A DNA stretch of 36,491 bases from the NCBI RefSeq assembly GCF_022213955.1, contig NZ_JAKNTW010000049.1, forward strand, positions 1-36,491, in the 5' to 3' direction. The position numbers and the translations under genes were made by a program. A model generated the notes under the pieces. It was not told the origin of the DNA. It made no database searches and saw only the letters and a program-made list of their open reading frames with translations. This document shows positions 29,964 through 36,491 of the stretch, piece after piece. Every line of letters begins with the position of its first letter. Position 1 is the stretch's first letter. The DNA comes from Dolomitihabitans soli. Its GTDB lineage: Bacteria; Actinomycetota; Actinomycetes; Streptosporangiales; Streptosporangiaceae.

Positions 29964-31759
29964 CCGGCAAACGCAAGGCCCTGATCGTCGCCAATGACGA
30001 GTACGAGGACCCATCGCTCGGCCTGCTGCGATCACCGGTCGAAGACGCCCGAGCGCTCGGCGTGGTGCTGGGCGACCCGAGGATCGGCGCCTTCGAGGTG
30101 GCGGTGGTGCGCAACGAGCCGGCCCACCTGGTGCACGCCCGGATCGAGGACTTCTTTCTGGACGCCAGGCCAGAAGACCTGCTCGTGCTGCACTTCTCCT
30201 GTCATGGACTGAAAAGCGACTCCGGGGAGTTGTTCTTCGCCGCGCGGAACACGCGTCCCCGCCGGCTTGGTTCCACCGCGGTCGCCGCGGACTTCGTACG
30301 GCGTTGCATGCGCGCCAGCCGGTCCAGGAGCCTCGTGCTGTTCCTGGACTGCTGCTACGGCGGGGCCTTCGCCGAAGGAGCAGCGGTCCGCGCGTCGGGT
30401 GAGGTCAACGTGCTCGACAGTTTCGGGCAGGGCGGACGAGGTCAGGCCGTCATCACCGCCTCCACCTCGATGGAGTACGCCTTCGAAGGCGACCGGCTCT
30501 CCGGGGGATGCGATCCGCAGCCGTCGGTTTTCACCCGTGCCCTGGTGGAGGGGCTCACCACCGGAGACGCCGACCGTGACGAAGACGGGCAGGTCTCCCT
30601 CGACGAGCTCTACGAGTACGTCTTCGACCGGGTCCGCGACCAGAACCCGAACCAGACACCGAGCCGGAGCTTCGACCTGCAGGGCGAGTTGTATCTCGCC
30701 CGCAGCAGCCGACGCCGGATACGGCCGATACCCGTGCCTCCGGACCTGCGCGCCGCCATGACCGATTCGAGCATCTTCGCCCGGCGGGGTGCGATCACGG
30801 AACTGCGGTCGCGACTCACGAGCGACAATCTCCCGGTCGCGGCCGGGGCTCGGGACGCGTTGCAGGAGATGGCCCACAACGACATCGAGTACGTGGCGGC
30901 GAACGCGCGCGACGCGCTGCACGACGCCGCGGTCCACCCGGCTGAGCAGCAGCTGAACTTCGGCCGGGTGGCGCAGAACTCGACGCCGAGCCGGACCGTG
31001 CAGCTACTTGGTCCGCCGCTTGCCCGCGCCTGCGCGTTCCAGGTGACGCAGGACCGGATTCACGTCGCACAGAGCGGCACGGGGCTCCAGATCTCGCTGG
31101 ACACCTCCCACCAGGGCGAGATCCAGGGAGACATCATCCTCAAGGATCCCGTCGAGGAGGCGGTGATCAGGGTCGACGCCGACGTCATACCCGCTCCACC
31201 GAGCGACGGACGGCCGCCGCCCCCGGTACGGCAGGCGCCGGCCCCGCCATCACCGGGGCGACCCTCCCCGGATTCGCCGGCGGCTCAGCGAAAGGAGACG
31301 CCGCGGCCCATGGCAGCACCCATGGCAGCAGAGGCGCCGCGGCCGGCGTCGGGAGGAGAGAATCCGCCGACCCATCCGAAGGCGATCTGGGCACTGGTCT
31401 TCGCCGCCGCTTCCGTGGCACTCCTCTTCTGGTCCGCTTCGGTGAGTGGCGAGGTCTTCCGGTCGGCCTGGGCCGATATCTCGCATGCCATAGAGAATTG
31501 GGACCAAAACGACGTCAGCCGCAGCATCGCTCCCATATTCGAAGCCCTAACAGAGGTCGGCAAGGTCCTTCTTGGCGGAGCGGTCGGAATCTTCCTGTCC
31601 ATCAGGGCGCGCGGTCTGGCCAAAAGGTCGAACGACGCCATATCAGCCTCTGGCGGCCGTTATGGCGGTCAGGATCTCAACAGGGCGGCGATGGTGATTT
31701 CCTGGGTGGCGATCGCTCTCGCCGTACTGATGCTGCTGACCTCGATGGGAAACGGGTGA
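29960..31759 (+). CDS. Caspase-fold (peptidase C14) effector with EF-hand-like loop, Ig-like domain and membrane anchor
   Basis: 599 residues from a GTG overlapping the EACC1 stop. The caspase domain (about 5-250) begins R-K-A-L-I-V-A-N-D-E-Y. Its dyad is H82 (F-S-C-H-G) and C132 (F-L-D-C-C-Y-G-G), C131 being the alternative. A calcium-loop-like D205-x-D-x-D-G-x-V-x-x-x-E216 follows all EF-hand positions. Next come a helical block (about 268-325), a beta-sandwich beginning L-N-F-G-R-V (about 332-410), a Pro-rich linker (about 411-470) and hydrophobic segments at about 475-494, 534-548 and 574-597. It has no signal peptide, so the protease should face the cytosol, tethered to the membrane by its C-terminus. 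Likely a regulated cysteine protease in a conflict or cell-death response; no NACHT, TIR or kinase partner is adjacent. Confidence 0.87.
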   Translation: MTGKRKALIVANDEYEDPSLGLLRSPVEDARALGVVLGDPRIGAFEVAVVRNEPAHLVHARIEDFFLDARPEDLLVLHFSCHGLKSDSGELFFAARNTRPRRLGSTAVAADFVRRCMRASRSRSLVLFLDCCYGGAFAEGAAVRASGEVNVLDSFGQGGRGQAVITASTSMEYAFEGDRLSGGCDPQPSVFTRALVEGLTTGDADRDEDGQVSLDELYEYVFDRVRDQNPNQTPSRSFDLQGELYLARSSRRRIRPIPVPPDLRAAMTDSSIFARRGAITELRSRLTSDNLPVAAGARDALQEMAHNDIEYVAANARDALHDAAVHPAEQQLNFGRVAQNSTPSRTVQLLGPPLARACAFQVTQDRIHVAQSGTGLQISLDTSHQGEIQGDIILKDPVEEAVIRVDADVIPAPPSDGRPPPPVRQAPAPPSPGRPSPDSPAAQRKETPRPMAAPMAAEAPRPASGGENPPTHPKAIWALVFAAASVALLFWSASVSGEVFRSAWADISHAIENWDQNDVSRSIAPIFEALTEVGKVLLGGAVGIFLSIRARGLAKRSNDAISASGGRYGGQDLNRAAMVISWVAIALAVLMLLTSMGNG

Positions 31760-31876
31760 TCGGCGTCGCACCATGCACACCCTGGCGGAGCCGGCGAGAA
31801 TCATGGTGAAATCGACCGACGGCGCGCTGTCGGCTCACCTGGTCGCGATCCGCGCCCATCCTCCGAGGAGCGCTGG

Positions 31877-32725
31877 ATGAGCGTGCAGCGGGTGCTGGTG
31901 ACCGGGGCGGCGGGGCTCATCGGGCGCGCCACCCTCGACCTGCTGGACGTCCGCGGCGTCACGGCCAACGCGCTCGTCCTGGAGGACCCCGGCGACCTTC
32001 CCGCCGAGTTGGTGATCGAAGGCGACGCAGCCGACCCCGCGGTCGTCCGCGCCGCCCTCGCGGGCGCAGACGCCGTCATCCACTTGGCCGCCATCGCGAC
32101 CCCCGAGCGGGACCCCGCCGAGAAGGTGTTCGCGTGCAACACGCAGTCCACCTTCACCGTGCTGGAGCAGGCGGGGCGGGCGGGAGTCACGCGTGCGTGC
32201 GTGGCGAGTTCCCAGGCGGCGAGCGGCCTGGTGTTCGCGGCCAGGGACCTGCATCCCGCCTACGTGCCGGTCGACCACGACCTGCCGTCGCAAATCGAGG
32301 ATCCGTACGCGCTGTCCAAGCAGGTCGACGAACTCACCGCGGCGATGATGGCGCGCAGGCACGGAATGAGCGTGGTCGCGCTGCGCCTGCCGTACGTCGG
32401 CGGGTTCGGTGATCGGTTGCCTGACTTCGCCCGGCGGTCCGCCGCCGATCCCGCTGTGCACGCGCGGGGCCTGTGGTCGTACCTGGAGACTCGTGACGCG
32501 GCCCGGGCGTGCCTGCTGGCCTTGGAGGTGACCGAACCTGGTCTGCATCCGGTGCTGGTCGCCGCTCCGTTGACGCTGGTGCCCCAACCGACCGAGGAGC
32601 TGATGCGCCGTTACCACCCGACGACCGAGGTGCGCTCCCCACTGCCCGGCCGGACGGTGCCCTTCGACCTTTCCAGGGCCGTCGACCTGCTGGGATTCGT
32701 CGCTGAATACCGGTATCCGGTCTGA
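31877..32725 (+). CDS. NAD(P)-dependent epimerase/dehydratase (extended SDR)
   Basis: 282 residues. It is a Rossmann enzyme with V-T-G-A-A-G-L-I-G (glycines G10, G13 and G16 visible) at 8-16, D-A-V-I-H-L-A-A near 65-72, and the catalytic pair Y144 and K148 in Y-A-L-S-K, with S111/S112 as the Ser of the triad. It resembles uronate-dehydrogenase-like and sugar-epimerase-like members; the substrate is unknown. GAGGAG lies six to eight bases before the ATG. It is convergent with the LysR gene, with about 145 bases between in which I see no gene, and is 117 bases downstream of the caspase gene, so it is probably independent of it. Confidence 0.9.
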   Translation: MSVQRVLVTGAAGLIGRATLDLLDVRGVTANALVLEDPGDLPAELVIEGDAADPAVVRAALAGADAVIHLAAIATPERDPAEKVFACNTQSTFTVLEQAGRAGVTRACVASSQAASGLVFAARDLHPAYVPVDHDLPSQIEDPYALSKQVDELTAAMMARRHGMSVVALRLPYVGGFGDRLPDFARRSAADPAVHARGLWSYLETRDAARACLLALEVTEPGLHPVLVAAPLTLVPQPTEELMRRYHPTTEVRSPLPGRTVPFDLSRAVDLLGFVAEYRYPV

Positions 32726-32871
32726 CCCGGGGCGTATACGCGGCCGGCGCACCCGATCTGGACCCGCTCGGCGCCGACCGTCCCGACCTTTGCGCGGAAC
32801 GCGGTGGTGATCCGATCCGAGGAACCCGGCACTCCGCCAGGATGACGACCACAAGATGGATCCGCACTTGA

Positions 32872-33786
32872 TCAGGTGATGGCCTCGTAGTATCGGGCTG
32901 GTCTGCTGTCCAGGCAGCAGCGGACGAAGTCCTGGATGACGGGATCGGTGTCATCGGCGGGCGCCCAGGCGACGCCGACCTGACTGGGGCTGACGCCGCT
33001 GACCGGCCGATAGGTGACGCCGGGGCGCGCGTAGTAGCGGGCGGCGGATTCGGGGGCGAGGGCGATGCCGTAGCCGTTGGCGATCGCGCTGAGCCAGTCG
33101 TCGGGTTGGTCGGTCACGGCGCCGATGCGGGGCGGGTGTCCGTCGCGCTCATCGGTGGCCAGCCAGTAGTCGCGCCACCGGCCTGTTCTGGCTGGGGCGG
33201 CTACGAACGGCTCATCCCACAGGTCCCGGAAGGGGATCACGTCGCGGGTGGCGAACGGGTGAGCCGTGGGGAGCGCGATCCACCGGGGCTCGGTGAACAG
33301 CACCTCCACGCGCAGGGCCTGCTGGCCGGGGAAGGGCAGGCGCAGCAGGGCGACGCCGACCTCTCCGTCGGCGAGCCCGGCGGTCGGATTCGACCATGCG
33401 GTCTGCCGCATGTCGGCCCGCCAGCCCGGCCGACGGCGGGCGAACGCCGCGATGATGTGCTGGGTGGCCTCGTTGGCGGCGCTGGCCAGGAAGCCGACCC
33501 GCAGCACGCGGACCGCCAGGCCGGCCACATGCCGGGTCTCCCGCACCATCTGGTCCCAACCGGCCACCAGGGCGGGCGCCCGCTCCGCCAGGGCCCGCCC
33601 CGGTTCGGTGAGAGCCATGCCGGCCCGGGAACGGGTGAACAGCCGCACGTCGAGCTGGGTTTCGAGTTGCTTGATCTGTTTGGTCAGCGCCGGTTGCGAC
33701 ACGAACAGCCGCTCCGCGGCGCGAGTGAGGCTCCCTTCCTCCGCCACGGCGATGAAGTACCGCAACAACCGGGTGTCCACATCCAT
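32872..33786 (-). CDS. LysR-type transcriptional regulator
   Basis: 304 residues. The N-terminal HTH reads L-L-R-Y-F-I-A-V-A-E-E-G-S-L-T-R-A-A-E-R-L-F-V-S-Q-P-A-L-T-K-Q-I at 7-38, with the typical S-Q-P-A-L-T-K recognition helix. The effector domain has an R-V-G-F-L-A-S strand start at about 96-102 and a G-Y-G-I-A-L-A-P loop near 238-245. It is divergent from the monooxygenase/DoxX pair, with 112 bases between the starts, which suggests it controls that pair. The starting ATG at 33786 has no strong ribosome site. Confidence 0.92.
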   Translation of the reverse strand: MDVDTRLLRYFIAVAEEGSLTRAAERLFVSQPALTKQIKQLETQLDVRLFTRSRAGMALTEPGRALAERAPALVAGWDQMVRETRHVAGLAVRVLRVGFLASAANEATQHIIAAFARRRPGWRADMRQTAWSNPTAGLADGEVGVALLRLPFPGQQALRVEVLFTEPRWIALPTAHPFATRDVIPFRDLWDEPFVAAPARTGRWRDYWLATDERDGHPPRIGAVTDQPDDWLSAIANGYGIALAPESAARYYARPGVTYRPVSGVSPSQVGVAWAPADDTDPVIQDFVRCCLDSRPARYYEAIT

Positions 33787-33797
33787 GCCATCAGGTT

Positions 33798-33811
33798 ATA
33801 GATGCAGGTAT
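33798..33811. promoter_or_regulatory. Candidate LysR-box between LysR and monooxygenase genes
   Basis: ATAGATGCAGGTAT (33798-33811) is a dyad ATA-N8-TAT beginning 11 bases upstream of the LysR start, in an AT-richer gap. The spacing resembles LysR boxes but the arms are short. Confidence 0.35.
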
Positions 33812-33898
33812 TGGACGCCAAACTGGTGTTCGGGAAAACTTTGACGCGGCGAGCGAGCAGTGGCCCGCCAACACTCACCCGATCAGCAGGGAGACATC

Positions 33899-34228
33899 AT
33901 GCCGGTAATGATGATTCGTTACGAGGTGGCCGAGGAAGGCGTCGCCGAGGTCGTCTCGGCGATCGAGGCGGCCTTCTCGGCCGTGGCGACGGAGCAGCCG
34001 GAAGGCATCCGGTACGCGTACCTGCGCCGTGCCGGTAGCACCGAGTTCGTCGCCCTGCTGGAGCTTGACGAGGGCGTCGGCAACCCCCTGCCCGGCATCG
34101 CGGCGGCGCGCCGGCTACAGGAGACCGTGGCCAAGTGGAGTGTGGGGACCGCCCCCACACCCCAGTCACTCGACATCCACGGCACCTACCGCTTCTTCGG
34201 CTGCGTGAAGGCCGTACGAAATGGTTAG
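33899..34228 (+). CDS. Antibiotic-biosynthesis-monooxygenase-type (ferredoxin-like) protein
   Basis: 109 residues. M-P-V-M-M-I-R-Y-E-V is a first strand, then a helix with E-V-V-S-A-I-E-A-A-F, G-I-R-Y-A-Y-L-R as second strand and T-E-F-V-A-L-L-E-L-D as third. This is the alpha+beta ABM fold used by cofactor-free monooxygenases and by many small dimeric proteins. No catalytic residue set is distinctive, so enzyme activity is uncertain. GGGAGA is five bases before the ATG. It overlaps the DoxX-like gene by 8 bases, so the two are translated together, and is divergent from LysR. Confidence 0.75.
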   Translation: MPVMMIRYEVAEEGVAEVVSAIEAAFSAVATEQPEGIRYAYLRRAGSTEFVALLELDEGVGNPLPGIAAARRLQETVAKWSVGTAPTPQSLDIHGTYRFFGCVKAVRNG

Positions 34229-34568
34229 CGCCTACGTCGTCGTCACCGTCATCACCATCGTGGCCAACGCCGGGGTCGCCGTCGCTGACTTCGCGCGAGC
34301 CGAGTTCGTCCTCGCCAATTCGGCTGAGGTGGGCATCTCGCAGTCCTGGATCCCGCTGCTGGGCGGCCTGAAGGCCGCCGGAGCCGCCGGGCTGCTACTC
34401 GGGCTCCTGGGCATGCGGTTCGTCGGAATCGCCGCCGCCATCGGGCTTGTCCTGTTCTTCGTCGGCGCCATAGTCGCGCACGTTCGCGCCCGCGTGTTCC
34501 TCAAAATGCTCTTTCCTGGAGGCTTCTTCGCGCTGGCCGTTGCGTCTCTCGTCCTCGCGGCTGTGTGA
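34221..34568 (+). CDS. DoxX-like integral membrane protein
   Basis: 115 residues with four membrane helices at about 2-20, 44-63, 67-87 and 96-114. V-T-V-I-T-I-V-A-N-A and L-G-G-L-K-A-A-G-A-A-G-L-L-L-G at about 47-61 are the usual DoxX-like landmarks. DoxX-like proteins are often paired with redox enzymes and thought to help maintain thiol or quinone redox balance. The start overlaps the monooxygenase-like gene end, suggesting an operon of two genes. It ends near 34568, 62 bases before the convergent SRPBCC gene. Confidence 0.85.
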   Translation: MVSAYVVVTVITIVANAGVAVADFARAEFVLANSAEVGISQSWIPLLGGLKAAGAAGLLLGLLGMRFVGIAAAIGLVLFFVGAIVAHVRARVFLKMLFPGGFFALAVASLVLAAV

Positions 34569-34630
34569 TGACCGCCGGGACCGTCGCCTCACACCGGTGC
34601 GCGCCAGCCGTACGCCCGTGGGCCGGGGAC

Positions 34631-35029
34631 CTACGCCGGACGGGTCGAACACCCTAGACGCCTTCCTATCTGGACGAGCCCTTCGGTGAACCCCCGCCGC
34701 GTACGGTCGGCGAAGCCGATGAAGAAGCGGTTGGCAGGCGGCACGCCCCACCGCATTCGCTGCGCGACGTTGAAGACCCGGTGCACGAGCAGCGCGCCTT
34801 CCGGATGCGGTTCGACGCTCCACTCACCCCGGTACCACCAGCCGCCCTGGAAGGAGATGGCGTGGCCGGCGACCTCCACGGTGGAGGTGTGACCGGGTTG
34901 ATCCTCGACGGTGAAGCGGCCGGTGCGCCGGCCGTCGGGCAGAAGTGCGTCGGCCAGCGCGTCGAAGACCATGGCGACCGGCGCCTCGACGACCCCGGCG
35001 ACCTCGGCGATCAACTTCTTCCTGCTCAC
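34631..35029 (-). CDS. SRPBCC (START-like) family protein
   Basis: 132 residues. The helix-grip pattern is seen: a first strand I-A-E-V-A-G-V-V-E-A-P-V-A-M-V-F-D-A-L at 7-25, W-W-Y-R-G-E-W-S-V near 64-72, L-L-V-H-R-V-F-N-V near 80-88, and a long C-terminal helix R-R-G-F-T-E-G-L-V-Q-I-G-R-R. SRPBCC proteins bind hydrophobic ligands, such as polyketide intermediates or lipids, in a cavity. The GTG start overlaps the SnoaL-like gene's TGA as GTGA, so the two are co-translated. The pair probably handles a common hydrophobic molecule, but no biosynthesis genes are present in the window. Confidence 0.8.
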   Translation of the reverse strand: MSRKKLIAEVAGVVEAPVAMVFDALADALLPDGRRTGRFTVEDQPGHTSTVEVAGHAISFQGGWWYRGEWSVEPHPEGALLVHRVFNVAQRMRWGVPPANRFFIGFADRTRRGFTEGLVQIGRRLGCSTRPA

Positions 35030-35406
35030 CGGGCCACCCTGGTGTTCTGGAAGGAGGCGAACCGCCAGCCTTCTGGCGTGCTGACGGCGGTGAAGGTGAC
35101 CATCGACTCGCGATGCTCACCCGCCAGGGCGGTGCCGCCTCCCGAAAGCACCAGGACCGCCCCGTCGGCCAGCGGCTTGACCTTGGTCCGGCCGTTCGAG
35201 GCGGACATGGTGGAGCCCTTGAGCGGGCCGGCGAAGAGCCGGCGGTGAGAGGACTCGATGGCCGCCCGCCCCTCACTGTGCGTGCCGTCGAAGGTGATGT
35301 AGTCGGCGTCCTCGGTGAAGAGAGCCGCGTAGGCGGTGGCGTCGCCCGCGTTCCACGCCTCGGCGAGGCGGGTGAGCAGGCCGGTGATCTCCGTGTTCAC
35401 GGACAT
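35026..35406 (-). CDS. SnoaL-like (SgcJ/EcaC-type) NTF2-fold protein
   Basis: 126 residues. The pattern is that of the NTF2-like SgcJ/EcaC group: E-I-T-G-L-L-T-R-L-A-E-A-W-N-A-G-D-A-T-A-Y-A-A-L-F-T-E-D-A-D-Y-I-T-F-D-G at 6-41, then G-R-A-A-I-E-S-S-H-R-R-L-F near 46-58, and W-R-F-A-S-F-Q-N-T near the C-terminus. Such proteins act as small oxygenase- or cyclase-like enzymes or unassigned hydrolases. The ATG 35406 is chosen for AAGGA nine bases upstream; upstream in-frame codons lie in the PadR terminator. It is co-translated with the SRPBCC gene. A dyad CTGGA/TCCAG (35438-35456) lies in its promoter region. Confidence 0.85.
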   Translation of the reverse strand: MSVNTEITGLLTRLAEAWNAGDATAYAALFTEDADYITFDGTHSEGRAAIESSHRRLFAGPLKGSTMSASNGRTKVKPLADGAVLVLSGGGTALAGEHRESMVTFTAVSTPEGWRFASFQNTRVAR

Positions 35407-35483
35407 GGCACGATTCCTTGTGGTCGCGGCGCCTATCCTGGAAATTGCGAGTCCAGACAGGGCAGGCGCCTTGTTCGGATGTC

Positions 35484-35517
35484 CGGCTGCCAGGGTGTTG
35501 ACGCACCCTGGCAGCCG
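35484..35517 (-). terminator. 14-bp hairpin after the PadR gene
   Basis: CGGCTGCCAGGGTG (35484-35497) pairs with CACCCTGGCAGCCG (35504-35517), 6-base loop TTGACG. It begins 5 bases after the PadR stop (35523-35525), so transcription from the PadR promoter should not reach the SnoaL gene. Confidence 0.8.
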
Positions 35518-35522
35518 CTTTC

Positions 35523-36125
35523 TCATGGTTCGCCGAGCACCTGCGACAGCAGGTCCTGCCTGAGGGTGGCCGGCCAGTCGAGTTCCCCCGACTCCAGGCG
35601 GCCGATGAGGCGCCGCACCCAGGCCAGCTCGGTCTCGTTCAGCGTGCGCTCGTAGTCGACTTCGATCATCAGGACGTCGGGCAGGCCGCTGTCCCTCATG
35701 GCGCGCAGCTGACCGTCCATCCCGGTCAGCAGCCCCTCGATCGCCGCCGCTCTGATGCGCAGGGCGCGCAGCGCGTCGGGCACCGGAAGGGTGCCGATGA
35801 GGGAGATGGCCGCAGTGAACGTACGGCGGTCGGGGCCGGGGTTCTCGATGAGCCCGCGGAGCCTGGTCGACAACTCCATCCGGCCCTCGTCGGTGATCTC
35901 GTAGACCGTGCGCTCCGGTCGGCGGCCCTCCCTGGTGGTCTCGACCGGAACGATCAACTCCTCGCCCGCGAGCTTCTCGACCGAGTGATAGAGGCTCCTG
36001 GGTAGCCCGGTCACGTAGTCCTTGTGCGTGTCGACGATGAAGCGGTGAAGCTCGTACGGATGGCCGGCACGCACCGAGAGCATGGCGAGCACGGTCAAGC
36101 CGACAAGATCAGGACGTCTCGCCAT
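35523..36125 (-). CDS. PadR-family transcriptional regulator
   Basis: 200 residues. The winged-helix core is L-V-G-L-T-V-L-A-M-L-S-V-R-A-G-H-P-Y-E-L-H at 7-27, followed by S-L-Y-H-S-V-E-K-L-A-G-E-E-L-I near 44-58 and Y-E-I-T-D-E-G-R, all standard for PadR. The C-terminal part (about 95-200) is a long helical dimerisation domain, like group-I PadR proteins. The ATG at 36125 has GAGAGG eight bases upstream. Its promoter overlaps a perfect palindrome (36142-36153), so autoregulation is likely, and it may also control the SnoaL/SRPBCC pair downstream. Confidence 0.9.
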   Translation of the reverse strand: MARRPDLVGLTVLAMLSVRAGHPYELHRFIVDTHKDYVTGLPRSLYHSVEKLAGEELIVPVETTREGRRPERTVYEITDEGRMELSTRLRGLIENPGPDRRTFTAAISLIGTLPVPDALRALRIRAAAIEGLLTGMDGQLRAMRDSGLPDVLMIEVDYERTLNETELAWVRRLIGRLESGELDWPATLRQDLLSQVLGEP

Positions 36126-36139
36126 ACTAATGCCTCTCT

Positions 36140-36162
36140 CTATATTGCAATATGCACTATAG
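36140..36162. promoter_or_regulatory. PadR operator / promoter
   Basis: ATATTGCAATAT (36142-36153) is a perfect 12-base palindrome, 17 bases upstream of the PadR start, flanked by CTATA at 36140-36144 and TATAG at 36158-36162. On the minus strand TATAGT at about 36156-36161 can serve as a -10 box. Confidence 0.75.
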
Positions 36163-36491
36163 CAGGATCCCGCCTCGTGTTCTGAGCGAAGGCAGCGGTG
36201 CAGGGGAGTCATAGGTGCTCCGCCAGGTCCTTCGTACGGCCGTGCATGATCATCGACCCTGCGCGTGACCCTGGGGTCGACCTAGCTGGCATCACGGACG
36301 AGGAGTGCGATCTGCACCCGGCGACCACCCTGGATCACGGATGGCACGATCACATCCTTCAACCGATGCGGCGAAGCGTCTCTTTGGTAGGGGTGCTCCC
36401 TGTCGGGGGGGGGGGGCCGCCGGGGGGGCCCCCCCCCCCGGCGCGGGGGGGGGGGGGGGGGGGGCGGGGGGGGGCGCCCGGGGGGTAGGCC
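36163..36491. other. Gene-poor right end with poly-G/C artefact
   Basis: Bases 36163-36404 contain no gene I can support. One minus-strand frame reads L-K-D-V-I-V-P-S-V-I-Q-G-G-R-R-V and may be a piece of a lost gene. From 36405 to the end the sequence is long runs of G and C with few other bases, unlike any genomic region. Confidence 0.7.

Noticed and set aside
36198-36488. 96-residue plus-strand frame at the right end
   Set aside because: Its second half is encoded by the poly-G/C artefact and has a Gly/Pro-only composition.
1-36491. CRISPR arrays, tRNA or rRNA genes, complete insertion sequences, biosynthetic megasynthases
   Set aside because: I saw no regularly spaced repeats, no cloverleaf or rRNA-like sequence, no transposase with flanking repeats and no PKS/NRPS modules.

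Overview
The window is very GC-rich, with short intergenic gaps, frequent GTG/TTG starts, many one-gene regulators (SARP, LysR, TetR, PadR, GbsR/MarR), an F420-type oxidoreductase and a polyprenyl-phosphate-mannose-synthase-like gene. This points to a large-genome filamentous actinomycete, plausibly Streptosporangiaceae-like (low confidence at family level). The gene content is accessory: catabolic and redox enzymes, small resistance genes and regulators, mixed with at least five decayed gene pieces. The last ~85 bases are low-complexity poly-G/C and look like an assembly or sequencing artefact at a contig end.

Layout. 1-925: tail of an unidentified gene, an FG-GAP relic and a TmrB-like ATPase. 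1307-7077: a large SARP/AfsR-type regulator divergent from an Old Yellow Enzyme-type reductase, then a luciferase-like monooxygenase. 7097-7288: sialidase relic. 7612-10787: a two-gene ABC system (FtsX-type permease plus ATPase), less GC-rich than its surroundings. 11420-15957: a CoA-ester lyase, a CaiB/BaiF CoA-transferase and a LysR regulator on the minus strand, divergent from a CitMHS-type transporter; together they look like a C5/C6 hydroxy-dicarboxylate uptake and cleavage unit. 15960-16591: tannase/feruloyl-esterase and VOC relics. 16593-18574: nitroreductase and questin-oxidase-like protein. 18774-20860: secreted beta-rich protein and a chloramphenicol-type MFS exporter. 21524-22936: convergent polyprenyl-mannose-synthase-like gene and GPP34 (GOLPH3-like) gene. 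23131-25109: GbsR/MarR regulator with a serine hydrolase. 25315-27990: F420-type (Ddn-like) protein, aldehyde dehydrogenase and a divergent TetR regulator with two matching palindromic operators. 28135-29082: APH-type phosphotransferase. 29565-31759: a translationally coupled EACC1 + caspase pair. 31877-36125: NAD-dependent epimerase, LysR with a divergent monooxygenase/DoxX pair, and a PadR-headed SRPBCC/SnoaL pair.

The strongest candidate for an unusual system is the EACC1-caspase pair (29565-31759). A small EACC1 protein overlaps a caspase-fold protease that has an intact His/Cys dyad, a canonical EF-hand-like loop, a helical block, an Ig-like beta-sandwich, a proline-rich linker and C-terminal membrane segments. 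It reads as a compact membrane-anchored conflict or cell-death module without a NACHT/STAND partner nearby. The second most interesting item is the putative two-enzyme citramalate/itaconate-type pathway, and the third is the twin-operator TetR-aldehyde dehydrogenase switch.
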